A stretch of 64,000 bases of DNA from contig JAJCXM010000017.1 of assembly GCA_029263455.1 (NCBI GenBank), positions 1 to 64,000 on the forward strand, in the 5' to 3' direction. Under the pieces are notes generated by a model. It saw only the letters and a list, made by a program, of their open reading frames with translations. It ran no database searches and was not told where the DNA came from. A program made the position numbers and the translations under genes. This DNA is from Holophagae bacterium (GTDB lineage Bacteria; Acidobacteriota; Holophagae; Acanthopleuribacterales; Acanthopleuribacteraceae). This document shows, one piece after another, positions 52,894 through 61,002 of this stretch; position 1 is the stretch's first letter; every line of letters starts with the position of its first letter.

Positions 52894-54051
52894 ATGCAAG
52901 TCGCAGTTGCCCATACTACAGATGTGGATCCGATTCGAGCCGCAAACAATCTGTTAAATCAGATAAGATCTAACTTGTCAGGGTCGACGCCCAAAGGCGC
53001 CATGTTATTTGTGGCTATTGACCATGATCACGCAGTTTTGGTTAAACATTTGTACAGCGAGCTGTGTGTGCCCATGATCGGGTGTTCCACCGATGGTGAA
53101 ATGACCTCCGTCAACCGCTTCCAGGAAGACTCCGCTGTATTGGTGGTGTTTGCCGGTGAAGGTTTTGAAATCACATCTGGGGTGGGCACCGAAATTTCGC
53201 GTGGCGCTCAAGAATCTGCTCGTAAGGCCTTTGAGTCGGCACAATTGGCGGGACATGGCGAGGCATGCCTTTTGTTAACGACACCTGAGAGCCTGACCAC
53301 AAGCGCGGCCTTGTTGGTGACCGCCTTACAAGAGTTTTACGGGGATAAATTCCCGATTTTTGGCGGAATTGCGGCAGATCAATGGGGCTTTGTGCGTACA
53401 TTCCAATTCCACGACGGTGATTGCCTGGAAGATTCATTGCCGATTTTGGTTTTTTGGGGTGATGTCAGCATAGGATTTGGGGTTTCAAGTGGCTGGCTGC
53501 CGATTGGAGAAAGCCGTAAAGTAAGCAAGTCACTAAACAACGTCGTGTCTAAGATAGGTCGGCAAACGGCTATTGAATTTTATGGTTATTATTTGGGTGA
53601 AGGCAATCTTCCGATGGGTGAATATCCTTTAGCCGTCTTTGAACAGGATCGACGGCGTTACTACCTCAGAGCACCCTTGCAATGCGATTCAGCGATGGGA
53701 AGTATTAGTTTCGCTGGCGATGTACCAGAAGGCGCGGTTGTGCAAATCTCACAGGCGAGCCGGGATTCCATTTTGGCGGCGTCTAAGACCAGCGTGCAAC
53801 ATGCGCTAGCCTCCTATCACGGCGCACGTCCCAGTGTTGCTATATGTATTTCGTGTGCGGCTCGCAAACAGCTATTAGGCACGCGCACCATTGAAGAATA
53901 CGAAACCGTATATGACTTGTTAGGTAATGAGATTCCCGTGATAGGATTTTATGCCTATGGTGAAATTTCGCCCTTGGCGGTTGGGGAGCCATCAAAGTTT
54001 CACAATGAGTCATTTGTGACTTTATTGCTGGGGAGATCAAAAGACCCATGA
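52894..54051 (+). CDS. FIST-domain sensor protein
   Basis: 385 residues from ATG 52894; the frame is open further upstream but overlaps the divergent channel gene and lacks family similarity there. FIST N-domain: MLFVAIDHDHAVLVKHLYSE, VPMIGCSTDGEMTSVNRFQE, FPIFGGIAADQWGFVRTFQF. FIST C-domain: AICISCAARKQLLGTRTIEE and IPVIGFYAYGEISPLAVGE. FIST domains are proposed sensors of small ligands such as amino acids. No membrane segment. Its stop overlaps the start of the histidine kinase gene by four bases (ATGA), so it is probably the sensing partner. Confidence 0.9.
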   Translation: MQVAVAHTTDVDPIRAANNLLNQIRSNLSGSTPKGAMLFVAIDHDHAVLVKHLYSELCVPMIGCSTDGEMTSVNRFQEDSAVLVVFAGEGFEITSGVGTEISRGAQESARKAFESAQLAGHGEACLLLTTPESLTTSAALLVTALQEFYGDKFPIFGGIAADQWGFVRTFQFHDGDCLEDSLPILVFWGDVSIGFGVSSGWLPIGESRKVSKSLNNVVSKIGRQTAIEFYGYYLGEGNLPMGEYPLAVFEQDRRRYYLRAPLQCDSAMGSISFAGDVPEGAVVQISQASRDSILAASKTSVQHALASYHGARPSVAICISCAARKQLLGTRTIEEYETVYDLLGNEIPVIGFYAYGEISPLAVGEPSKFHNESFVTLLLGRSKDP

Positions 54052-55166
54052 ACTCGGAAAAAACACCAACTTCTCAGACAGCGCATTCGGATTTACAGCG
54101 CATTCAAAAACAACTTGACCGTTGTATGGTCAACCGACGAAGGACCGAAGAACTTAAGGATCGCAACGACCAACTACTAAATCGGGTTATTGCCGATATC
54201 AAGTCTGTACGCGATGAATTGCAGTTGAAGAATCAGGAAATGGAATCGGCCAACCAGCAATTACGGGCGGAGATGGAACGACGTAATTCGGCGATTGAAG
54301 AAAGAGATGCGTTACAAGCTGAACTTGTTGAGATCGCTCGGCGGGTTGGTTTAGAAGAATTGACCACCAATATCTTGCACAATGTAGGCAACACGCTCAA
54401 TTCAGTTAATGTGGCCCTTTCGAAAATGGAGAAACAGATCATAGCTTCTAAAGTCAATTCGATCCCACAGCTAGCCGCACTTTTCGATGAACACAAGGAC
54501 AACCTGGCCCATTTTCTACTCGAAGACCCGCGGGGCCAAAAGATTCCGGAATATATTCAGAGACTAGGTGACGTGCTGGAAAGCGAACGGCAAGAAAACG
54601 AAGAAGAAATAGAGGTTATGCGCAAGAGTGTTGATCACATCAATCAAATAGTCAGTTACCAGCAAGCCTATTCGAAAATTGTTGCCTTCAAAGAGACGAT
54701 GAGCGTTTGTGACTTGATTAAGGATGCTATTGCCATTACACAAGGCGAATTGATTCGTTTTGGCGTGCAGGTTAGTTGCCAATTTGATGATGTACCTGAC
54801 ATTGAGGTGGATCGACGTAAGCTTATTCAAATTCTGTTGAATCTAATTTCCAACGCCAAACATTCCCTGGTCGATCGAGGCGCCGAAGAGCGCTGGATCT
54901 ATATTAGGGTCAAGGCCGAAGATGATATTTTGAGAATCGAAGTGGAAGATAACGGCTATGGAATCCTGACGGAACACATGAGTCAATTATTTACTTTTGG
55001 ATTCACGACACGAGAAGAAGGCCATGGTTTTGGACTACATGGATGTGCCAACCATGCCCGTGAAATGGACGGAAAAATATATGCCCACAGCGAAGGTCGT
55101 AATAAAGGGGCATTATTCGTGTTTGATTTGCCAATGCAAAACACGTCTATGGATAATAATGCTTGA
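54048..55166 (+). CDS. Soluble sensor histidine kinase
   Basis: 372 residues, no transmembrane segment. Residues about 1-105 are a coiled coil (RIQKQLDRCMVNRRRTEEL, NQQLRAEMERRNSAIEERDA). The H-box is TNILHNVGNTLNSVN near residue 110. The ATPase domain has the N-box LLNLISNAKHSLVDRG, G1 VEDNGYGILTEHM, and G2 EEGHGFGLHGCANHA. It has no sensor domain of its own; the FIST protein encoded just upstream with a 4-base overlap likely senses for it. No response regulator is next to it. Its stop overlaps the his promoter -35. Confidence 0.93.
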   Translation: MNSEKTPTSQTAHSDLQRIQKQLDRCMVNRRRTEELKDRNDQLLNRVIADIKSVRDELQLKNQEMESANQQLRAEMERRNSAIEERDALQAELVEIARRVGLEELTTNILHNVGNTLNSVNVALSKMEKQIIASKVNSIPQLAALFDEHKDNLAHFLLEDPRGQKIPEYIQRLGDVLESERQENEEEIEVMRKSVDHINQIVSYQQAYSKIVAFKETMSVCDLIKDAIAITQGELIRFGVQVSCQFDDVPDIEVDRRKLIQILLNLISNAKHSLVDRGAEERWIYIRVKAEDDILRIEVEDNGYGILTEHMSQLFTFGFTTREEGHGFGLHGCANHAREMDGKIYAHSEGRNKGALFVFDLPMQNTSMDNNA

Positions 55167-55191
55167 CAGCTTGCTTGCGATCGCCTAATTT
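55163..55191 (+). promoter_or_regulatory. Promoter of the his operon
   Basis: TTGACA (55163-55168) and TAATTT (55186-55191) are 17 bases apart. The -35 overlaps the stop codon of the histidine kinase gene. Transcription would start near 55198, four bases before the leader-peptide ATG. Confidence 0.7.
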
Positions 55192-55201
55192 TGGCTGCGT
55201 T

Positions 55202-55264
55202 ATGAACAATAAACGTCACCATCATCATCTCGGACATCTAAAACTAGGTGGTGATACCCTGTAG
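55202..55264 (+). CDS. hisL: His operon leader peptide
   Basis: A 20-codon frame reading MNNKRHHHHLGHLKLGGDTL with five His, four consecutive. It sits between the his promoter and a strong terminator, as in classical transcription attenuation. When histidinyl-tRNA is scarce the ribosome stalls at the His codons and prevents terminator formation. The ATG is nearly at the predicted 5' end, so translation may start on an almost leaderless message. Confidence 0.93.
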   Translation: MNNKRHHHHLGHLKLGGDTL

Positions 55265-55290
55265 GTGACGAATCCCGTCAAAATTAACCA

Positions 55291-55328
55291 AAAGGCCCCG
55301 TTGGTATCACTTCCAACGGGGCCTTTTT
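55291..55328 (+). terminator. His attenuator terminator
   Basis: A 12-bp perfect stem (AGGCCCCGTTGG at 55293-55304 with CCAACGGGGCCT at 55313-55324; two further A-T pairs possible), an 8-base loop and a T5 run. It lies 17 bases before the hisG ATG and 26 after the leader-peptide stop. Antiterminator pairing with the leader region (GGTGATACC at 55250-55258 resembles the GGTATCAC in the loop) is a candidate alternative fold. Confidence 0.93.
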
Positions 55329-55344
55329 CTATTTGGAGCGCAAT

Positions 55345-56196
55345 ATGACATTGAGAATGGTTATTCCTAAAGGTCGCATGATGGAAAATGTCGACCGATT
55401 ATTGGATGAAAGTGGCATTCAGGTTTCTGGAAGTGGTCGCAATTACCGACCGCGATGTAGTGACCCAAACCTAGAACTTAAGTTACTAAAGTCGCAAAAT
55501 ATCCCTCAACTGGTGGCTCTAGGTCAGCATGATTGTGGATTTGCTGGGTTGGATTGGATCAAAGAACAAGAAGCCGACGTAGAGATGATGCTGGATTTGG
55601 GCTTGGATCCAGTTCGCATCGTAGCCTGTATTCCCGAAGACTGGGACTGGAAGGCGCTTCACGAAAGGCCGGTTATTGCCGTCTCAGAATACCAAAACAT
55701 TTGTTGTCGTTTCTTAGATAGTGAAGGCTTAGATTACACCTTTGTGCGCTCATATGGCGCAACCGAAGTGTTTCCGCCAGAAGATGCCGATCTGATCGTT
55801 GACAACACGGCGACGGGTTCTACCTTACTCGCAAATCGTCTCAAAATTGTGGCCACAGTCCTTGAGAGTTCCACCTATTTTGTTGCCAATAAACGTGCCC
55901 TTGAAGATCCGGATCGGCGCGCCGAAATTGAGAATCTCACCCTTATCTTCCGTAGTGTCCTAGATGGGCGAGCGCGTGTGCTGCTCGAAATGAATTGTAG
56001 CGAAGATGATTTGCCTACTTTGGTATCTTTGTTACCCGCCATGAAAGCGCCCAGTGTTGCAAAGCTCTATGGCAACAGAGGTTTTGCCGTTAAAGCGGCT
56101 GTACTGCGTCAAGCTGTTAAGGATCTAGTACCCAAATTACGTCAAGCTGGCGCTACAGACATTCTTGAACTCGATATTCGCAAAGTCATTGCTTGA
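55345..56196 (+). CDS. hisG: ATP phosphoribosyltransferase
   Basis: First step of histidine synthesis: ATP plus PRPP to phosphoribosyl-ATP. 283 residues, the long form with a C-terminal feedback domain rather than the short HisZ-dependent form. LRMVIPKGRMMENVDRLL at the N-terminus, HDCGFAGLDWI, and the PRPP-binding DLIVDNTATGSTLLAN are visible. ATG 55345 has GGAG six bases upstream; an in-frame TTG 12 bases earlier is not needed. First structural gene of the operon. Confidence 0.96.
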   Translation: MTLRMVIPKGRMMENVDRLLDESGIQVSGSGRNYRPRCSDPNLELKLLKSQNIPQLVALGQHDCGFAGLDWIKEQEADVEMMLDLGLDPVRIVACIPEDWDWKALHERPVIAVSEYQNICCRFLDSEGLDYTFVRSYGATEVFPPEDADLIVDNTATGSTLLANRLKIVATVLESSTYFVANKRALEDPDRRAEIENLTLIFRSVLDGRARVLLEMNCSEDDLPTLVSLLPAMKAPSVAKLYGNRGFAVKAAVLRQAVKDLVPKLRQAGATDILELDIRKVIA

Positions 56197-56204
56197 GGTG
56201 ATTC

Positions 56205-57872
56205 ATGTTAGGTCAGTCTTGGATAGAGCAACCGGGCGTTTTGAAGTTAGATCAGAACGAACGAAGCGAAACACCTCCCGCCTGGGCCCAGAAAGCGCTG
56301 GCGGAAATGACGCCTTTTGTACTCAACCGTTATCCGCAGAGGGGACGTCTTGAGCGTAAACTAGCTGAATTTCACGGCGTCCTACCTCAACAGGTCCTGG
56401 TAACCAACGGTAGTGACGAATCGATTCAATACCTGTTTCAGTCGCTGCCCGCTGCGCATCCTGTCGTCTTGCCGTTACCTACTTTTGGTATTTATCAGGA
56501 TCAAATTCGCCGCTATCCGGTAAAAGCACATGTGATTCCTCCACTTGATGGATTGCGTCTGGACATGCAAGGCACTATCCAAGCCGTTACGGCCTTGAAA
56601 GGTGCCTTAGTCATTTTGGTCAGGCCCAACAATCCAACTGGTGAAATGGTGGCTGCACAGGAATTGTCACGATTGATGGATGCATGTGTGGCCACAGATT
56701 CTGTTTTGTTACTTGACGAAGCTTATGCTGACTTTTGCGAGGCGGATTTAGCGATCCAAATTGACGAGCAGCAAGCGAACAAAATCATCTTGCGCACCTT
56801 CTCTAAGGCATATGGTTTGGCTGGCTTAAGAGTGGGATATGCGGTGGGTGCAAGCCAACTCATTCAACCTATGCGTCAACGAGCGATGCCGTATAACGTA
56901 TCGACGCCGGCCTTGTTGATCGCCGAACAGGGATTGAGCAAAGAGGCACAACTGGATGTGGCAAGCTACTGTCGCCAAGTACGCCTCAACACGCAGCGCT
57001 TAATGGACTGGCTTAGCCTACACTCGCTTTGTTTTGTAACCAGCGCAGCCAACTTTGTGATGGTCAAGTTAAATCCTCTACGAGCCAAATTTGTGTCTCA
57101 AGCCATGGCGCATCAAGGCATTAAGGTCCGCATGTTCGATCGCCCGGAATTGATTGGCTGGGTCCGTATCTCTGTGCCGCTGGATGATCAGCGATTGTTT
57201 GCTTGTTTGGAGCAAGTGATTAGTCCCGATCTGATTTGTTTGGATGTGGATGGATGTTTAGTTGATGTGAAAGACAGCTTTGAAGCCACAGTGATCGAAG
57301 CTGTCCTTCGTGCCACGAAGCAAACGATCACTCGCCAAACAATCGTGCAAACTAGAGCTCGTGGCGGTTTCAACGACGATTGGGTTCTGACCCATGAATT
57401 GATCTCAAAATTGGGTGTCAGCATGACTCTAACCGATGTGCGAAGTCTCTGTGAAAGCATCTACTGGGGGACGACCGATGAGACGGGCCTGCATCAATTG
57501 GAGTTTGCTATCTTGTCGCCAGCCACTCGCGATCAATTGCAGAACAAGGCTCAACTGGCCATGGTTACGGGTCGTTCAACAACGGAACTCGAGCCGGTCT
57601 TCGATTTGCTTGGTCTGAAGAATGACATGCTCGCCAGTACGATTGACCAAGTAGAGAAGGGGAAGCCCGACCCAGAAGGGATATGGCGCGTAAAGAGCCT
57701 GTCTGGTGCGAGCCGTTTATGGATGGTCGGCGATAATGTGGATGATATACACGCCGCGCACGCTGCCGGTGCGGTCGCGATAGGAGTCGGTGAGGATCTA
57801 CGTCACGAATTAGAAGCTGCAGGTGCTGCCATTGTATTGAGCAGCATCAATGAGATAGGGAGCCTATTATGA
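56205..57872 (+). CDS. Bifunctional histidinol-phosphate aminotransferase / HAD phosphatase fusion
   Basis: 555 residues. Residues about 1-338 are HisC: FVLNRYPQRGRLERKLAEFH, LVTNGSDESIQYLF, the PLP-site RTFSKAYGLAGLRVGYAVG with its Lys, and LVRPNNPTGEM. From about 340 on is a HAD hydrolase: LICLDVDGCLVDVKDSF (motif I, DxDG), LAMVTGRSTTEL (motif II), EKGKPDPEG (motif III Lys) and MVGDNVDDIHAAH (motif IV). HisB in this operon lacks a phosphatase, so the HAD domain most likely removes phosphate from histidinol phosphate. The ATG has GAGGTG four bases upstream. Translationally coupled to hisB by a 4-base overlap. Confidence 0.93.
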   Translation: MLGQSWIEQPGVLKLDQNERSETPPAWAQKALAEMTPFVLNRYPQRGRLERKLAEFHGVLPQQVLVTNGSDESIQYLFQSLPAAHPVVLPLPTFGIYQDQIRRYPVKAHVIPPLDGLRLDMQGTIQAVTALKGALVILVRPNNPTGEMVAAQELSRLMDACVATDSVLLLDEAYADFCEADLAIQIDEQQANKIILRTFSKAYGLAGLRVGYAVGASQLIQPMRQRAMPYNVSTPALLIAEQGLSKEAQLDVASYCRQVRLNTQRLMDWLSLHSLCFVTSAANFVMVKLNPLRAKFVSQAMAHQGIKVRMFDRPELIGWVRISVPLDDQRLFACLEQVISPDLICLDVDGCLVDVKDSFEATVIEAVLRATKQTITRQTIVQTRARGGFNDDWVLTHELISKLGVSMTLTDVRSLCESIYWGTTDETGLHQLEFAILSPATRDQLQNKAQLAMVTGRSTTELEPVFDLLGLKNDMLASTIDQVEKGKPDPEGIWRVKSLSGASRLWMVGDNVDDIHAAHAAGAVAIGVGEDLRHELEAAGAAIVLSSINEIGSLL

Positions 57873-58435
57873 TCGAACACAAACGTTCTACACGCGAAAC
57901 ACAAATCGAGTTGACCTTAAATGTCAAGGGGACTGGACAGGTTCAGGTAGATACGGGCCATGGCTTTTTTGACCACATGCTGCATCAGCTTGCCTATCAC
58001 GGCGGTTTCGACCTTACACTCAAGGCACAAGGTGATCAAACGGGTGACCATCACCTTGTCGAAGACGTTGGCATTACATTGGGTGAAGCGCTTCAAACTG
58101 CGTGGCGGAAACAAGAGGGATTCAACCGCTTTGGACAATCGCTATTGCCCATGGATGACGTACTGGTGATTTGCGCGGTTGATTTGTGTGGCCGCGCTTT
58201 CTGCGACACGAAACTAAAGTTGACTCGCGAAAACGTTGGTGGAATGGACACCGAAATGGTGCCCCACTTTTTCCGATCTTTCGCCCACGCGGCACTCATC
58301 AATTTACATATTCGACGACTGGCTGGTTCAAATCATCACCATCTCATTGAGGCGGCCTTTAAGAGCACAGGTCGAGCCCTCCGCGATGCACTGTCAAACA
58401 ATATGACGACCTTTTCGACCAAAGGAAGCCTGTGA
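57869..58435 (+). CDS. hisB: Imidazoleglycerol-phosphate dehydratase, monofunctional
   Basis: 188 residues, the dehydratase alone without the N-terminal phosphatase of E. coli HisB. Metal-binding signatures GHGFFDHMLHQLAYHG, GDHHLVEDVGITLGEAL, GGMDTEMVPHFFRSFA and AGSNHHHLIEAAFKS are intact. It forms imidazole-acetol phosphate. It starts inside the hisC-HAD stop and its TGA overlaps the start of hisH. Confidence 0.97.
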   Translation: MIEHKRSTRETQIELTLNVKGTGQVQVDTGHGFFDHMLHQLAYHGGFDLTLKAQGDQTGDHHLVEDVGITLGEALQTAWRKQEGFNRFGQSLLPMDDVLVICAVDLCGRAFCDTKLKLTRENVGGMDTEMVPHFFRSFAHAALINLHIRRLAGSNHHHLIEAAFKSTGRALRDALSNNMTTFSTKGSL

Positions 58436-59004
58436 TGATCGGTATTGTGGATTCCGGTTCCGGCAATTTGACCTCCGTGTCACATGCGCTAAGCCGCTTA
58501 AATGCCGAACACAAAATATTGACGGAACCTAAGATGGATGAAGTCAAAGCTCTGATTGTGCCTGGACAGGGTCGCTTCGGACCCGTGATGGCCCACCTAA
58601 ATCGAAGTGGCTGGTCAGGAATCATTAGAGACTGGGTGGCTTCAGGCCAAAAACTACTTGGCATCTGCGTCGGCATGCAGATTCTTTTTGAAGGATCGGA
58701 GGAAGATCCCAACAGTCCAGGGCTAGGCATAATGGAAGGGCAGGTGAAGCGGCTGCAAGCGCCCAAAATTCCTATGATGGGATGGTCGCAAGTGAGCTGG
58801 ACCGAGCCGTCATTCCATCAAGGCGCGGCCTATTTTGTGAATGGTTACGTGGTCAGCAAGTCGAATTACGCCATCGCGACATCCAACTATGGCCAGGCAT
58901 TTTGTTCGGCCGTGCGGGTTAAGGAAACGACCGCCATGCAGTTTCATCCTGAAAAATCGGGACGTTGGGGACAGGAGGTACTTCGCACATGGCTGGCCTC
59001 TTAA
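58435..59004 (+). CDS. hisH: Imidazole glycerol phosphate synthase, glutamine amidotransferase subunit
   Basis: 189 residues. Class I glutaminase with the catalytic Cys in LLGICVGMQILFEGSEE, and His and Glu in AMQFHPEKSGRWG. It supplies ammonia to HisF. Start ATG 58435 (TGATG overlap with hisB, AGGAAG six bases upstream) is preferred over GTG 58432. The end overlaps the hisF start by 16 bases. Confidence 0.96.
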   Translation: MIGIVDSGSGNLTSVSHALSRLNAEHKILTEPKMDEVKALIVPGQGRFGPVMAHLNRSGWSGIIRDWVASGQKLLGICVGMQILFEGSEEDPNSPGLGIMEGQVKRLQAPKIPMMGWSQVSWTEPSFHQGAAYFVNGYVVSKSNYAIATSNYGQAFCSAVRVKETTAMQFHPEKSGRWGQEVLRTWLAS

Positions 59005-59756
59005 GAAGAATCATCCCCTGTTTGGACGTTGACCGTGGTCGGGTGGTCAAGGGCACGCATTTTGTTGAATTACGCGATATGGGTGACCCAGTTGAACTAG
59101 CCGTTCGCTATCAATCTGAAGGTGCGGATGAGATTGTGTTTCTCGATATCAACGCCTCAGCCGACAATCGACCGACGGCGTTAGATATGGTGCGGCAAGT
59201 GGCTCGTTCGTTAACGATCCCTTTTACGCTGGGAGGAGGGCTGCGAACATTGGACGATATGTATGCCTTTCTGGACGCGGGCGCCGACAAAGTGGCACTC
59301 AATTCATCGGCCTTAGCTCAACCGCAGTTGATCGAACAGGGCGCACGTCAATTTGGATCGCAATGCATCGTCGTTTCCATTGACGTTAAACGTCAAGCGG
59401 CTGGCTATTATCGGGTTTACTCCCATGGCGGTCGCAAGGGGACCGGTCATACAGCGAAGTCATGGGTTCGCGAAGTCGTAGAACGCGGTGCCGGCGAATT
59501 GTTGTTAACCAGCATCGATCGTGATGGTACAGGTGATGGCTACGATATGGCGATCACCGAACCGATTGCGAGAGCGACACCCATTCCCGTGATCGCGTCT
59601 GGAGGAGCAAAAAATACAGCACACTTGCTTGAGGCTTTCAAGAGAGGCGCGGACGCCGTGTTGGCTGCGACGATGTTCCACTCAGGCGAATTCCAGGTTG
59701 GTCAAGTGAAGCGCGACCTCAAGCGGGCTGGTATCCCAGTTCGCTTGGATTATTAA
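58989..59756 (+). CDS. hisF: Imidazole glycerol phosphate synthase, cyclase subunit
   Basis: 255 residues. TIM barrel with RRIIPCLDVDRGRVVKGTHF, the catalytic Asp in VVSIDVKRQ, and TSIDRDGTGDGYD. Cyclises PRFAR to imidazole glycerol phosphate and AICAR, which returns to purine synthesis. ATG 58989 with AGGAGGT nine bases upstream, inside hisH. The frame also opens further upstream without family similarity. Confidence 0.97.
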   Translation: MAGLLRRIIPCLDVDRGRVVKGTHFVELRDMGDPVELAVRYQSEGADEIVFLDINASADNRPTALDMVRQVARSLTIPFTLGGGLRTLDDMYAFLDAGADKVALNSSALAQPQLIEQGARQFGSQCIVVSIDVKRQAAGYYRVYSHGGRKGTGHTAKSWVREVVERGAGELLLTSIDRDGTGDGYDMAITEPIARATPIPVIASGGAKNTAHLLEAFKRGADAVLAATMFHSGEFQVGQVKRDLKRAGIPVRLDY

Positions 59757-59766
59757 AGGAGCGAAC

Positions 59767-61002
59767 ATGTTTATTCCTAGTATTGATCTCTATGATGGGC
59801 GCGCGGTTCAATGGCGGCAGGGCAAGGAGAAAGTGCTCGAACGTGACGATGTAGAAGGCTTACTCGACCAATTCTCTCTGTACGGCGACGTCGCGATAGT
59901 GGATTTAAACGCCGCACTAGGTGAGGGTGACAATAAAGAACTTATCAAACGCCTGTTACGCAAGCATCCGTGTCGTGTGGGCGGTGGTATTCGCGATAAG
60001 GAGACGGCGCTGGCTTACCTGAAAGCCGGCGCCTCGAAAATAGTCATTGGAACGGCCGCGCAGGAACCCTTTGTGCTGGAACTACCCAAGCAATCCGTAG
60101 TGGTGGCATTGGATTCGCGTGCCGATCAGTGGCTGACTCATGGCTGGACTCAGGCAAGTGAGTTAACGACTTCGCAAGCGCTTGAACTGATGAGCCAAAG
60201 AGCAAGTGAATTCTTGTATACCCAAGTGGAGAAGGAAGGTATGTTGCAAGGCCTTGATCGCGATCGTGCAAGGTCAGTCATCGCACAATCACCTATCCCA
60301 GTAACGGTTGCGGGTGGTGTTACCAGTAGCGACGATATTGCCTTTCTACATGGGCTCGGCGCAAAAGCGCAAATCGGCATGGCAATCTACACAGGTAAAT
60401 TGAGCCTGGTGGACTGCTTTATGGCGTGCCTTGACTTCGAGAAATGTGAACGAATCCCAACCATTGTTCAGGATTCAGGTTCGAAACAAGTGCTCATGAT
60501 GGCCTATTCCACGCGCGATTCTATTCAACTTGCGCTCCAGCAACGAAAAGGAATCTATTTTTCGCGTAGCCGTAATCAATTATGGGAGAAGGGCGAAAGC
60601 TCAGGGCATAAACAACACCTTGTTGGAGCCAGTATTGACTGTGATGGCGATACAATTCTCTTCCAAGTGCAGCAAGAGGGCCGTGCCTGTCATTTCAAGA
60701 CATGGAGCTGTTTCTCCAGTGTTGAAGACACATTCGACCTCAGTACCTTGAATGATACTTTGCAGAGTCGACGCCAAAACCCCACCAAGGGCTCCTACAC
60801 CTCATCCCTTTTTGCCGATTCCACCTTGCGTGCCGCTAAATTACGCGAAGAAACAGATGAACTTATCGAGGCTGATTCATTTGATGAAGTCAGATGGGAA
60901 GCTGCAGACCTGCTATATTTCACCTTGGTCGAAGCAGCCGCTCATGGCGTTCAACTTCAGGATATTGTCCAAGAATTGAGGAGTCGGCATGGAAATCGTT
61001 GA
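59767..61002 (+). CDS. HisA-HisI-HisE trifunctional fusion
   Basis: 411 residues. About 1-225 are HisA (FIPSIDLYDGRAVQWRQG with Asp, VVALDSRADQW with the second Asp, YTQVEKEGMLQGLDRDRA). About 229-325 are HisI, phosphoribosyl-AMP cyclohydrolase (IVQDSGSKQVLMMAYSTRDS, GIYFSRSRNQLWEKGESSGH, DCDGDTILFQVQQEGRACH, SCF with its Cys and His metal ligands). The last 85 residues are HisE, phosphoribosyl-ATP pyrophosphatase (LRAAKLREETDELIEA, EAADLLYFTLVEA). It therefore covers steps two, three and four. HisIE fusions are common; joining HisA in front is unusual to my knowledge. The hisD start lies 14 bases inside its end. Confidence 0.95.
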   Translation: MFIPSIDLYDGRAVQWRQGKEKVLERDDVEGLLDQFSLYGDVAIVDLNAALGEGDNKELIKRLLRKHPCRVGGGIRDKETALAYLKAGASKIVIGTAAQEPFVLELPKQSVVVALDSRADQWLTHGWTQASELTTSQALELMSQRASEFLYTQVEKEGMLQGLDRDRARSVIAQSPIPVTVAGGVTSSDDIAFLHGLGAKAQIGMAIYTGKLSLVDCFMACLDFEKCERIPTIVQDSGSKQVLMMAYSTRDSIQLALQQRKGIYFSRSRNQLWEKGESSGHKQHLVGASIDCDGDTILFQVQQEGRACHFKTWSCFSSVEDTFDLSTLNDTLQSRRQNPTKGSYTSSLFADSTLRAAKLREETDELIEADSFDEVRWEAADLLYFTLVEAAAHGVQLQDIVQELRSRHGNR

